Positions 36,183 through 45,581 of a stretch of 64,000 nucleotides of DNA are shown in pieces. The notes under the pieces were generated by a model. That model searched no databases. It saw only the letters and a list, made by a program, of their open reading frames with translations, and was not told where the DNA came from. Source of the DNA: JADJLQ01 sp044227925. Its GTDB lineage: Bacteria > Bacteroidota > Bacteroidia > Chitinophagales > Saprospiraceae. Numbering within the stretch: the first letter of the stretch is position 1; every line of letters starts with the position of its first letter. The position numbers were made by a program, and so were the translations under genes. The stretch spans positions 6,759 through 70,758 of the forward strand of contig JBGAVW010000020.1 of assembly GCA_044227925.1 (NCBI GenBank). The letters are read 5' to 3'.

Positions 36183-39100
36183 TCAATTTTCGATCACCAC
36201 TTTTCTGGAAATCTTAAAACCATTTGATTCTATTTCGAAAATGTATAAGCCGGTAGCAATAGCATGTACAGGTATTCGTATTCGGTTGTAAACTGGTGCA
36301 GAAAAGTATTCATGTGATTGCCATTTTCTGCCAGTAAGATCGTATATGTTTACTTTCACGTTCTTATCTTTCGATCCATTTTCATTATTCCATTCGACAT
36401 TTATTTCAACACTCCTGGCAGTAGGATTTGGAAAGATTTTTAATTCTTTAAATTGGGATTCATCACCTGTACCGGTAATGACACAAAATGGGCCGGTTTT
36501 TACTTTATCAATCAAAAGAGCGTTACCGGACAAGGAAAAGCAGTCATCTGAAATAGGAAAAGTAGTTGAAAAAGCCAGTCCTTCCCTAACCAATAATTTT
36601 CCTGTATAAATTACAGAATATAAGGTAAGTGTACCTGCAGAATCTTTTTCAAATTCAATTTTGTCTTGGGTAAAGAGCTTTACTATTTTGCCATTTTCTA
36701 CAGCCATAAATACTTTTTTAAACCCTGAAGTATCGGAAATGCCTATTGAAAATGTATCCTTTTGAGAATCGCCCACACAGATCGTGATGATGGAATCTTT
36801 GGCAGAAGTAATCAACCTATGGGAAGGAGGTACCGCTTTTACCACCCGTACAAAATTATCGCTGAGATCATAACACGAACTGGAAAAAGCAGTTTCAAAT
36901 ACATTCCTGCCTACCACACCTGTAAAAATGCCTTTAAATGCAATCCCAAATACTTTACAAGAGGAATTTATTGCCCCTATACCAAAGTCAATAGCGGGCT
37001 CAAAACTATATCCAAGTATGATATTTTGATCATTTGTTATTGCATACCTGTAACCCAAAGCCCTTTCCTTTACTGGTATCATGGTGATGATATCCGGATC
37101 CAGATTTGAAGGACAGGTATACACATTTGTAGTGCCTTCGGAAGTAGTAAGAGTACCCCCGTCTATTTCATTGATTATTATTTCAATGTTTACCAAAGTA
37201 TAATTAAAACAATCATCCGAAAACGTACTAAAATCAAGCCTTGTTTTCTTTTGCAAAATGATTTTGCCTATATAGGATACACCGTAAATAAAATATTGAC
37301 CTATAGGTAACGAATCAAAATTATACGAAAAATTAGCGAAAATATCAATAACGGTCCTGGTGCTATCGACCAATACAAAAGCATAAGGATGACTACTGGT
37401 ACTCACATTCCTTATTGAAAGAATTTTTTGTGTTGGATCTGATGGACAGAATAACTCTTTATTAAATCCATTTGCTAGTCTGACCCCTCCTCCATTCGGT
37501 TGGTCTTTCACCACACGAATAAAATTATCAGAGATACTGTAACAACCATCAGAAAAGGAAGACACAAAAAGATTAGAACCTTTGGAAATAATTCTCTGAC
37601 CAGAAAAGGCTACTCCATAGATTCTCATACTGGGGCTGTTTAGGCCTCTAAAGCTCAAACTATCATTTTTAACAAAGTCGAGAATGGTGCCTGTTTCGGA
37701 GGTAAGTACATACTGGTAAGGTGAATTCGAATTGTTTTTCCTTTCAAAATTAATCTTTCGGGTAGAATCATTTTCCGGGCAGACATAGTATGTAGCAGCA
37801 CCTCCATTTACGGATACTGAGCCGCCCCTGGCAGTGGATTTATTAATGGTCAGAAAATTATCAGATAAATCATAACAATCATCACTCATTACCTTATTAA
37901 AACTGGAATCCGCAGGCAATAAGAATGCCCCTGTATATGCAAAGCCATATGCCCTGCAAGTCCCTGTACCCAATCCTTCGAAATCAATAAACCCCAGTCG
38001 GTCAGCATTGGCAATGATTTTATTTTGATTATTCACAATCAAAATCTTATAATTTGATTTGGGTGATTGTTGGCTGGCATCAAATATAATCCGATCGGGT
38101 AACCTATCACCCGGGCATGCAAATAATAAAGTATCGCCTGTCCTTGTGGTTACTCTTCCTGCATTCGGTTTTTCAATTGCAATATCTATAGGTGATGCAA
38201 CCCATTTATGACAATCGGTACTAAATTCCTTCCCACCATTTTGTATGATAGTATCGCCAATATTGATAAGTAATCTTCCGGAATACCGCAGGATATTAAT
38301 AGTGTAACTACCGGGATTGGCTGAATTTAAATCTATTGTTGTCCCTATCTCCACTTTTCTGCAAATACCTTGCTCATCCAATAATACCAGTGCACGGGAA
38401 GAGGAAAAACCATCATTCAATTCTACTGAAAACAAGTCAGGTTTATCATCCATAGGACAAAATAATCGCCTCGGCGTCAGTATAATTACATTACCTGTAT
38501 GTATGGTATCTATCTCAATACGAGCGGATTTTTGACCAATAGAAAAACAACTGGTAGAAAAATTAGAATTGAAAAGGTTTGACTTCTTTTGAGCGATTAG
38601 GTCGCCAGTATACGAAACATTATATATAAAATAAATATTCCTGGGAAGTGAATCTATCACGTAACTGACGCCATGAAATATATCGACAATGGTTCCGTCA
38701 AACAACGTTATTACAAACGATTGCCTGCCTGATCCGTTTGTAGGAAATTTCATCACTATGGTGTCACGTGTGGCATTATTAAAGCAATAAGCGGTGTCAT
38801 TGCTACCGGATTTAAAAAAAGCATTGGTAGCAAAAGGTATATCCCTGTGTACGGTTATAACATTTTCTGAGAGGCGTACACAACCCGTTGCTGATCTAAT
38901 GGTAGAGACATCTGAACCGGTAGTATAAATCAGCGAATCGGTATAGACTATACCCCACACTCTCATAATAGCTAATGTCGGCCCACCAAAATTAATAAGG
39001 GCGGTAGTTTGTATTCTGCTGATGTTATCAAATGCATCGGCTATGACAAATGCATATTTCAACTTAGAAGTATCTGATTTAAAAAACAAGACATTGAATG

Positions 39101-39263
39101 GCTTAGAGTCCGCGCATGCAAATAGTTCAGTCTCATTATTATTTACACTTATAGTATGCGGGCTACTACACTGACTGTGCACTTTAAAGCAAAAAACTAA
39201 ACATAATAAACCAAGATTTAAAAACCTGATTATGCGAGTTTCGAGATTCAATGTTGGTGTCAT
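36183..39263 (-). CDS. T9SS-exported repeat protein, about 8 copies of a 108-residue module
   Basis: This is a 1026-residue secreted protein with a signal peptide ending near residue 31. The body is about eight tandem modules of 100-115 residues. Each opens with a strand ending in F/Y-x-C-P/x-x-D, has a central strand of the YAFVLVDSTRTVIDIF type, then IYGVSYIGKI, and closes with SDDCFxLSxNxIxVxK and a Gly-Gly or Ala-Gly linker. Two cysteines per module are conserved and could form a disulfide. The last 85 residues or so are a T9SS sorting domain (LKIFPNPTARSVEI, YDLTGRKW, final SRKVVIEN). It is a paralogue of the next gene, 155 nt away. No enzyme motif is seen. Confidence 0.85.
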   Translation of the reverse strand: MTPTLNLETRIIRFLNLGLLCLVFCFKVHSQCSSPHTISVNNNETELFACADSKPFNVLFFKSDTSKLKYAFVIADAFDNISRIQTTALINFGGPTLAIMRVWGIVYTDSLIYTTGSDVSTIRSATGCVRLSENVITVHRDIPFATNAFFKSGSNDTAYCFNNATRDTIVMKFPTNGSGRQSFVITLFDGTIVDIFHGVSYVIDSLPRNIYFIYNVSYTGDLIAQKKSNLFNSNFSTSCFSIGQKSARIEIDTIHTGNVIILTPRRLFCPMDDKPDLFSVELNDGFSSSRALVLLDEQGICRKVEIGTTIDLNSANPGSYTINILRYSGRLLINIGDTIIQNGGKEFSTDCHKWVASPIDIAIEKPNAGRVTTRTGDTLLFACPGDRLPDRIIFDASQQSPKSNYKILIVNNQNKIIANADRLGFIDFEGLGTGTCRAYGFAYTGAFLLPADSSFNKVMSDDCYDLSDNFLTINKSTARGGSVSVNGGAATYYVCPENDSTRKINFERKNNSNSPYQYVLTSETGTILDFVKNDSLSFRGLNSPSMRIYGVAFSGQRIISKGSNLFVSSFSDGCYSISDNFIRVVKDQPNGGGVRLANGFNKELFCPSDPTQKILSIRNVSTSSHPYAFVLVDSTRTVIDIFANFSYNFDSLPIGQYFIYGVSYIGKIILQKKTRLDFSTFSDDCFNYTLVNIEIIINEIDGGTLTTSEGTTNVYTCPSNLDPDIITMIPVKERALGYRYAITNDQNIILGYSFEPAIDFGIGAINSSCKVFGIAFKGIFTGVVGRNVFETAFSSSCYDLSDNFVRVVKAVPPSHRLITSAKDSIITICVGDSQKDTFSIGISDTSGFKKVFMAVENGKIVKLFTQDKIEFEKDSAGTLTLYSVIYTGKLLVREGLAFSTTFPISDDCFSLSGNALLIDKVKTGPFCVITGTGDESQFKELKIFPNPTARSVEINVEWNNENGSKDKNVKVNIYDLTGRKWQSHEYFSAPVYNRIRIPVHAIATGLYIFEIESNGFKISRKVVIEN

Positions 39264-39346
39264 GATTAATTATTAACGAAAAAAATGATAAGAATCTTAT
39301 ATAATTACTTAACGATCAATGTACTACATAAATCATACCACATCAC

Positions 39347-39380
39347 AAAAAAAAACCCCGGAAGTTTTAATTCCAGGGTT
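39347..39380 (-). terminator. Rho-independent terminator after the 1223-residue repeat protein
   Basis: On the minus strand a 10-bp stem (AACCCTGGAA with TTCCGGGGTT, one T-G pair, 7-nt loop) is followed by a run of T. It lies just downstream of the gene ending at 39419 and upstream of its paralogue, so the two paralogues are separate transcripts. Confidence 0.8.
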
Positions 39381-39418
39381 CGAAACATCAAAAGGCAAAT
39401 AAAATGATGATTTAATTT

Positions 39419-42400
39419 TTATCTTAAGATCATTACTTTGATCCTATCAAATATATAACCATTTTTGAATAATAGGAAATATGCACCCGGTGTAAGGGCA
39501 TGAACATCAATCTCAATTTCTTGATTTACAGATACTTGTCTATCCAAAATAATTTTCCTTTCACTCCCCCCAGAGGCAGAAACCAGCACCATTTCGGGTT
39601 TTCCGGATTTCAGTAAAGACGGTTTGAGTCTTATTTTCAACTTTTCCTGCACTGGATTCGGGTACACGGACACAAAAGCTGTATTTTCAGTATTCACACC
39701 TATATTTTTACATAAACCACCCGTATTTGACATATTTAATAATATAAAATTGTCAGTTAGGTCAAAGCAGCCACTGGCTAATGCTGATGTTTTCACAAGA
39801 TCATTTCTTGCAGCTGTGAGTAATCCACCATAACTAAGTCCATATATCCTGTATTGTCCAGGATCATATCCATTAAAATCATATTTTTTATTTAAGTCAT
39901 CCAAAACGTAAATAATTCTGTCCTGGGTATTGGTTACCAGTAAAGCATAATTGAGATTTACAGTCGTGGAAGAAGTAAAACCTAAGGTATCCATACCGAG
40001 ATCTTCAACACAAAACTGGGCAGCAGTATCACCATTGGATAGCACTATTTTTCCTGCATTTGCTGCTGATTTTATTACAGTAATACCCTGTGGTGTTATG
40101 TCAAAGCACTCATTGGATAGATCATTTGCCCGAATGCTCTTTTTTAACACCTGTAAATTTCCTTTGTATGATATACCATAAACCATGCATTTACCCACCG
40201 GATAGGAATCAAAATCAATCAATGAGTTGGTATGTAGGTCTATTATAGTATCTAATTCATTCACTATCAGGTATGCATATGAAAGTGCACTTGCTCCTGC
40301 ATTGGTAAAATTAATATGATCAGATTGTCCATCAGACGGACATAGATATAAAGTGGACTGATTTCCGGCTGAAATTGTTCCTGCCTGGGGAAGATCTTTA
40401 TTTACGGTGATGGAATTAGTAGATACACCATAACAACTATCTACCAATCGGTGGGAAGAAACTTTATCTCCTGGTTTTCCTAAGAAATTCCCTTTATAGG
40501 CTATTCCAAATATTTGGGTAATGCCGGCGGGTAATTCAGTACTAATAAGAACTCCGGTCTGCGATACAAATCGTATGGTATCCTGTTGAATTCCTAAGTA
40601 TACATAGGTCGTATTAATCGAAGATCTGTTGTTTGTCAGCCTGATGGTGTCAACAATTTTAGAATCAATACAATAAAACAATTGGGTCAAATTGGTGTTG
40701 GCCCGGATAGTACCTGCCACAATCTCAGTCCCGGTAATGGGAACAAATTTCTTTGAAACGGATACGCATCCTGAAGCAAATGATTGCGCAACCAATGCAT
40801 CTCCGATGCGGGCCTGTATATTGCCACTGTAAGAGACTCCATACAATCTTACATTATAAATTGGCAATAGTTCCAGGTTTATCGCATTTGCTTGCAGAGA
40901 TAAAATGGTATTGGAAGTATCCGTAATTACATATGCATAATGAAATTTAGAATTTGAAGTATTCCTTATTTTTAATATATCAGGCCATCCGTCTTTGGCA
41001 CAAATTTGATAGCCGGTATCGGTTTCGTTTACAAAAACATTGCCTGCTTCCGCCAGGTCTTTGATTACCACCAATGGTTTGGTACTGAGATCAAGGCACC
41101 CGGTCTGGTGAATAAGGGATGACAAGGGTTTACCGGTAATTAATGTAAAAGTATCCGTATACGCAAGTGTCCGGATTTTATATATTCCTCTACCCAAGTT
41201 TCTTAGATCAATGGAATCAGCTTGAATACTCATCACGGTATCATTTTCATTTGTAATGATGTATTGAATTTTACCTGTGCTGGCAGACTTGTTTTTAAGT
41301 TTGATTTTTCTTTGTTCTGAATCAATACATTCCATCAAAGTATCTATCTGATTTTCGAATTCCACGATCCCAGCCTTTGCATCCCCTTTGGTAATAGAAA
41401 TAAAATTGGTGCTCACACTCAGACATTTATCAGATCTGATGGAGTCCAACTTTTCTCCAACGGCATAAGTTACATTGCCAATATAGGAAACAGCATATAC
41501 TTTGAAGTTCCCATTCTGCTGGGTGCTCAGATCGGTCGAAGTACTGTCAAAAGTGGAAAGTATAGTTCCGCTCTCATTGGTCAGGAAATACAATTTCTTA
41601 AACCTGTTATTCGCTGTTTGCAAGAACTTAATTTTTAAACCCGGGGTATCCGCGGCACAAACAAACCGTTGGGAAGAGGAATCCAAAAACATCAATTTTC
41701 CCGGATTCGGATTGTCTACCAGTATGGGAATGTAAATTTTTGATAAATCATAGCAATCATCTGACGCCTGATCGGCAATATTAGAACCTGGTTTCAGCAT
41801 CAACGATCCTGTATAGCTTAAATTGTAGATTCTTTTTTCACCACGGGACCATCTTCCCGGTATCAATTTTGTATCCACTAATTCTTCCACAATTCCAGAC
41901 AAATTGGTGATAACCCAAATTTGCTTTACACCGACCACATTCTTTTTCTCAATATTCAATTCAGTAATACTGTCTGCCTCACAAAATTTATCATTTGAAG
42001 TATTCATCACCAGATCTCCTGCATATGGTTTCTTTTTGATAAGGGTGATGGCATTTTCAGTAAGGGCAAAACAATCATCAGAAAGAAGAGTGTTGGCAAT
42101 ATTTTTACCCACAGCTTCCTGACTCAGTCTTCCAGTATAAGTCAAACCAAAGACTTTACATATACCTGACTGCAATGAAGATGAAGACAAAATGGGATCA
42201 TTTTTTATTTCGAGTATAGAACCCATCGAATCCGTAATCACATATTTTACCAAACCTCCTTTATTATTGGAAATGGTCATGGATAATAACTGGTCTTTTT
42301 TGCTATCCGCACAAATAAACTGATTTGATGCATCCCCATTTAATGAGATGACACCACCGTGCGGGAGATCGTGATAAAGCGTAATGAAGTTTTTACTTAT

Positions 42401-43090
42401 GGAGTAACAGTCATCCGCGATGGGCATATTAAGGGCATCTCCTTTTTTGGCTATGAGTTTACCTGCATATCCGGCGGCATACACTTTACACACTTTACAT
42501 TCCAAAGGGTCTGCATTGATCAATGCCGAATTTGATACCAAGACGATCCTGTTCGATTCATTTACTACCAGATAAGCTTTTGCATTGCCTGTGGGGAATT
42601 GGGCATTGACTGTTAAGGAGTCAAACTTTTTATCCGGGCCACAAAAAAATAAGGGATTCAAACTCTGAGCATCTATCACCGGTGCGACAGGTGGTGTTTT
42701 AATTACCTTTATATAATTTGAAGATTGAGTGTAACAATAACTGGTAACCGGATTGGTCAGGACATTTTTTCCTACTACATCATTCAAAAAACCTTTATAC
42801 GAATAACTGTACAGACGGTACTCCCCCTCCGGAAGAAAGGCCAGATCAATCACACTGCTGGTAACTACTTTCAAAGCTATATTTTGTGCAGTAGTCACGA
42901 CTGTAGCAAATGGCATTCCATAGGTAAACTGTTTTACTGATACATCTGTCTTTTTACCACCAGGACATAAATAAACCACCGTATCTCCTGTTACTGTGGT
43001 CATAGGTCTGCTGCTCAGACATTGATTGTATCCAGTATAATATAAAAAAAGAAAAAAGAAAGCTAATGCCCATTTAGAAATGACGCCCAT
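39419..43090 (-). CDS. T9SS-exported repeat protein, about 10 copies of a 108-residue module
   Basis: This is a 1223-residue secreted protein with a signal peptide ending near residue 22. About ten tandem modules make up residues 23-1130. They share the module of the 1026-residue neighbour: F-x-C-x-x-D near the start, a Y(A/V)ITN-type strand, DFxxLPxGxxxxYGISYxG in the middle and SDDCYxLSxNxIxxxK at the end. Modules have clearly diverged from one another, so this is old duplication. A T9SS sorting domain forms the last 85 residues or so (VSVYPNPVQEKLKI to IFDRIKVMILR). Its function is unknown; a surface stalk, adhesin or matrix role is possible. Confidence 0.85.
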   Translation of the reverse strand: MGVISKWALAFFFLFLYYTGYNQCLSSRPMTTVTGDTVVYLCPGGKKTDVSVKQFTYGMPFATVVTTAQNIALKVVTSSVIDLAFLPEGEYRLYSYSYKGFLNDVVGKNVLTNPVTSYCYTQSSNYIKVIKTPPVAPVIDAQSLNPLFFCGPDKKFDSLTVNAQFPTGNAKAYLVVNESNRIVLVSNSALINADPLECKVCKVYAAGYAGKLIAKKGDALNMPIADDCYSISKNFITLYHDLPHGGVISLNGDASNQFICADSKKDQLLSMTISNNKGGLVKYVITDSMGSILEIKNDPILSSSSLQSGICKVFGLTYTGRLSQEAVGKNIANTLLSDDCFALTENAITLIKKKPYAGDLVMNTSNDKFCEADSITELNIEKKNVVGVKQIWVITNLSGIVEELVDTKLIPGRWSRGEKRIYNLSYTGSLMLKPGSNIADQASDDCYDLSKIYIPILVDNPNPGKLMFLDSSSQRFVCAADTPGLKIKFLQTANNRFKKLYFLTNESGTILSTFDSTSTDLSTQQNGNFKVYAVSYIGNVTYAVGEKLDSIRSDKCLSVSTNFISITKGDAKAGIVEFENQIDTLMECIDSEQRKIKLKNKSASTGKIQYIITNENDTVMSIQADSIDLRNLGRGIYKIRTLAYTDTFTLITGKPLSSLIHQTGCLDLSTKPLVVIKDLAEAGNVFVNETDTGYQICAKDGWPDILKIRNTSNSKFHYAYVITDTSNTILSLQANAINLELLPIYNVRLYGVSYSGNIQARIGDALVAQSFASGCVSVSKKFVPITGTEIVAGTIRANTNLTQLFYCIDSKIVDTIRLTNNRSSINTTYVYLGIQQDTIRFVSQTGVLISTELPAGITQIFGIAYKGNFLGKPGDKVSSHRLVDSCYGVSTNSITVNKDLPQAGTISAGNQSTLYLCPSDGQSDHINFTNAGASALSYAYLIVNELDTIIDLHTNSLIDFDSYPVGKCMVYGISYKGNLQVLKKSIRANDLSNECFDITPQGITVIKSAANAGKIVLSNGDTAAQFCVEDLGMDTLGFTSSTTVNLNYALLVTNTQDRIIYVLDDLNKKYDFNGYDPGQYRIYGLSYGGLLTAARNDLVKTSALASGCFDLTDNFILLNMSNTGGLCKNIGVNTENTAFVSVYPNPVQEKLKIRLKPSLLKSGKPEMVLVSASGGSERKIILDRQVSVNQEIEIDVHALTPGAYFLLFKNGYIFDRIKVMILR

Positions 43091-43407
43091 GGTAAATTGT
43101 TGTTTTGATTTTAATATTGTCTGATACTTCTTTTTGATTCGGACTTATTCAAATAAATTGAAGTATAAGCCACAAATTAAGTCTACTATTAAGTAAAATT
43201 TAGTTAAAGCAGATACATATTATATTCACACATATATAGATGAGTAGTAGTGATTGTTAAGGCTCCTGAAAATTTAAATAAAGTGCATCGGTATTCAAAA
43301 AAAAGGCATCCAATAAAATAAAATCTGGCCATCATCGTTAATCATCCTTCTCTCGTCTAGTAAAATGCACACTACCCTGAAATCGAATATCTTTGTAGTA
43401 ACATTTT
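43091..43407. other. 317-bp divergent intergenic region
   Basis: This is AT-rich sequence between the 1223-residue repeat protein (minus) and the membrane phosphoesterase (plus). Apart from the -7 box at 43388 I see no gene, RNA or strong repeat in it. The promoter of the repeat protein must lie here, but no full TAnnTTTG match is found on its strand. Confidence 0.6.
43388..43395 (+). promoter_or_regulatory. -7 promoter box (TATCTTTG) for the membrane metallophosphoesterase
   Basis: This is a full TAnnTTTG match ending 12 nt before the ATG at 43408. Confidence 0.55.
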
Positions 43408-44640
43408 ATGGCTCTTCGATTTATTTTCCTTTTACTATTCTTATCTGTAGTAGATTTATACAGTTACCAGTGGCTCAGGCACCTTATGATATCTGCCTCC
43501 CATCCATGGAAAATTGTACTCAATATCCTGTTTTGGTCAGGTACATTAGTTACCCTAGTTTTAACTATCCTGTTTGTGTTGGAGGTCAAAATTCCATCTC
43601 CTGCACTACTTACTTATCTAAGAGCCTGGGCTTTTATCAGTTATTTTGCCAAATTTATAAGCATTCCCTTTATTTTAATTGATGATTTACGCAGAATATT
43701 CAATTATACCGTAAAATGGATCAAACCCGAATACGCTTTTAATGCATCCCGCTCTAAATTTTTAAGTACTGCGGGGGCATTGGCTGCCGGCTTTCCTTTT
43801 TTCACCCTTTTGTATGGTATGGCAAGAAATGCATACCGGTACCAGGTTCATAAAATCAAAATTCCAATAAAAAACCTGCCTGCATCGTTGGAAGGTTTGA
43901 GGATTGTGCAAATTTCAGACATTCATAGTGGCAGCTTTACTTCTTATAGCCAAGTCAATAAAAGTGTCGACATTATCAAAAATCTCAACCCGGACCTGTT
44001 GTTTTTTACTGGTGATCTGGTAAATAACAAAGCAGAGGAGATAGAACCCTATATAGATATTTTCAAACAAATGAAAGGAAAATATGGAAGCTATTCCGTA
44101 TTTGGAAATCATGACTACGGCGATTATGAAAGATGGCCAAACAACGATGCCAAAATTCAGAATTTAGATACTTTAAAAGCCCATCATTCCTCCATAGGAT
44201 GGTCTTTACTTTTAAATGCAAATGAAACGATAGAAGTTAAAGGAGAAAAAATATCGATTATCGGAGTAGAAAATTATTCTGCTTCCAATCGATTTACCAA
44301 ATACGGCAAACTGGACCAGGCTTACCGTGGTGTACCCACAGATAGTCTTAAATTATTATTATCCCATGATCCAAGTCACTGGAATTATGAAGTAAATAAA
44401 AAATATCAGGATATCTCATTGACCCTTTCTGGTCATACTCATGGATTTCAATTCGGGGTAGAAATTCCCGGGTTTAAATGGAGTCCGAGTCAATACATTT
44501 ATAAAGAGTGGGCAGGTCTTTACAGCTCCGAAAATCATCAACATTTATATGTCAATAGGGGCTTTGGATTTTTAGGCTATCCTGGTAGAGTCGGCATTTT
44601 ACCAGAAATTACTTTATTGGAATTAACAGCGGCAGTTTAA
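43408..44640 (+). CDS. Membrane-anchored calcineurin-like metallophosphoesterase
   Basis: This phosphoesterase resembles the YaeI/YkoQ group, in which characterised members act on lipid or UDP-linked substrates. The N-terminal 150 residues carry about four hydrophobic segments (1-22, 33-60, 68-95 and around 118-140). The catalytic domain then shows VQISDIHSGS, FFTGDLVNN, FGNHDYGDY, LLSHDPSHW and LSGHTHGFQFG, a complete set of metal motifs. The 410-residue length fits. The substrate is not predictable. Confidence 0.9.
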   Translation: MALRFIFLLLFLSVVDLYSYQWLRHLMISASHPWKIVLNILFWSGTLVTLVLTILFVLEVKIPSPALLTYLRAWAFISYFAKFISIPFILIDDLRRIFNYTVKWIKPEYAFNASRSKFLSTAGALAAGFPFFTLLYGMARNAYRYQVHKIKIPIKNLPASLEGLRIVQISDIHSGSFTSYSQVNKSVDIIKNLNPDLLFFTGDLVNNKAEEIEPYIDIFKQMKGKYGSYSVFGNHDYGDYERWPNNDAKIQNLDTLKAHHSSIGWSLLLNANETIEVKGEKISIIGVENYSASNRFTKYGKLDQAYRGVPTDSLKLLLSHDPSHWNYEVNKKYQDISLTLSGHTHGFQFGVEIPGFKWSPSQYIYKEWAGLYSSENHQHLYVNRGFGFLGYPGRVGILPEITLLELTAAV

Positions 44641-44702
44641 ATACTTAGAAAAATTAAACAGATATTTGCATCTGATTCACTTCTACGACCATTTTTAATT
44701 AC

Positions 44703-45119
44703 ATGAGATTATTGACTCTTCCCATTGTATTCATTTTATACTGTTGCAAAAACAATTCAGCATCATTAGGCATTTCTAAGATACAGCTGGATAGTACAAA
44801 ATTATACGGCAGATGGACCATTTTGGATGCCCTGCGCAATAACCGCCCAACACAGACTATTACCGGAGCGATATTTGACATACAACCAAACCAACTGACT
44901 CACAATTTATTAGGAACAGATATTGAATACCAATACCAAATTAAGGATTCTACTTTACTTGCTTCGGACCAGACCATGTACCGAATAGAGTATTTAAATG
45001 ATAGCTTGCTAATAATCAATACATTGATTCAGAATCATAAATTCAAAATGTCCCTCAAAAAGCTTCCGGAACAAACTCCTGAATTGACAGAATCCGATAC
45101 ACTTAAGCAATTGCAATAA
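44703..45119 (+). CDS. Small lipoprotein of unknown function
   Basis: 138 residues with a short lipoprotein-type signal ending in LYCC (cysteine 14 or 15). The mature part has the flow LYGRWTILDALRNN, then alternating strands to YRIEYLNDSLLIINTLIQN, which looks like a small lipocalin-like beta barrel. I do not recognise a named family. It ends 2 nt from a convergent small membrane protein gene. Confidence 0.6.
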   Translation: MRLLTLPIVFILYCCKNNSASLGISKIQLDSTKLYGRWTILDALRNNRPTQTITGAIFDIQPNQLTHNLLGTDIEYQYQIKDSTLLASDQTMYRIEYLNDSLLIINTLIQNHKFKMSLKKLPEQTPELTESDTLKQLQ

Positions 45120-45121
45120 CT

Positions 45122-45406
45122 TTAAAATATTGGTTTCATCCATGACATTTCACCACCCTTGAAAAACCAAAATATTCCCGTGATGAGCATGGGTATGATA
45201 AAAGATATAATTAGCAATGGATAATACCATGGACCTACTCTGGCATATTCTATCCTGTCTGCGATCCAGGAGATAATCAATATGGCCAGAGATATTAATG
45301 AAAATGATAGACACAAAATCAATGCTACATAATCATTATACATCCAAATCAAGGTATACAAAATAGCTTGCAGTAAGGCAGTCAATATTAATTTTTCTGT
45401 ATTCAT
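45122..45406 (-). CDS. Small integral membrane protein, unknown
   Basis: About 94 residues with three hydrophobic segments and a final GGEMSWMKPIF tail. The ATG at 45406 (MNTEKLILTALL) is preferred over a TTG 6 nt upstream. No family is recognised, and no partner is evident from context. A weak -7-like sequence lies just upstream. Confidence 0.55.
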   Translation of the reverse strand: MNTEKLILTALLQAILYTLIWMYNDYVALILCLSFSLISLAILIISWIADRIEYARVGPWYYPLLIISFIIPMLITGIFWFFKGGEMSWMKPIF

Positions 45407-45542
45407 AGACAAAAGCTAAGTAACTCAGTATTAACACAAAAGAATCAAATAAATTTAATATCAAGAGAAAATTTAAAACTGATTATTACGTATTAAATAA
45501 TCGTTACAAAGTAACTTAAATCATTGAAATATAAAATATTTA

Positions 45543-45550
45543 TAGTTTTG
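45543..45550 (+). promoter_or_regulatory. -7 promoter box (TAGTTTTG) for topA
   Basis: This is a full TAnnTTTG match ending 31 nt before the topA ATG. A TTG at 45524-45526 could serve as the upstream element. Confidence 0.55.
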
Positions 45551-45581
45551 CAGCCAAATTCTGAAAAGAGATAATCCTAAA

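Noticed and set aside
36183..43090. Nucleotide-level tandem repeats or CRISPR-like array
   Set aside because: The repetition is at protein level only; the modules have diverged at DNA level and there are no short regularly spaced direct repeats.
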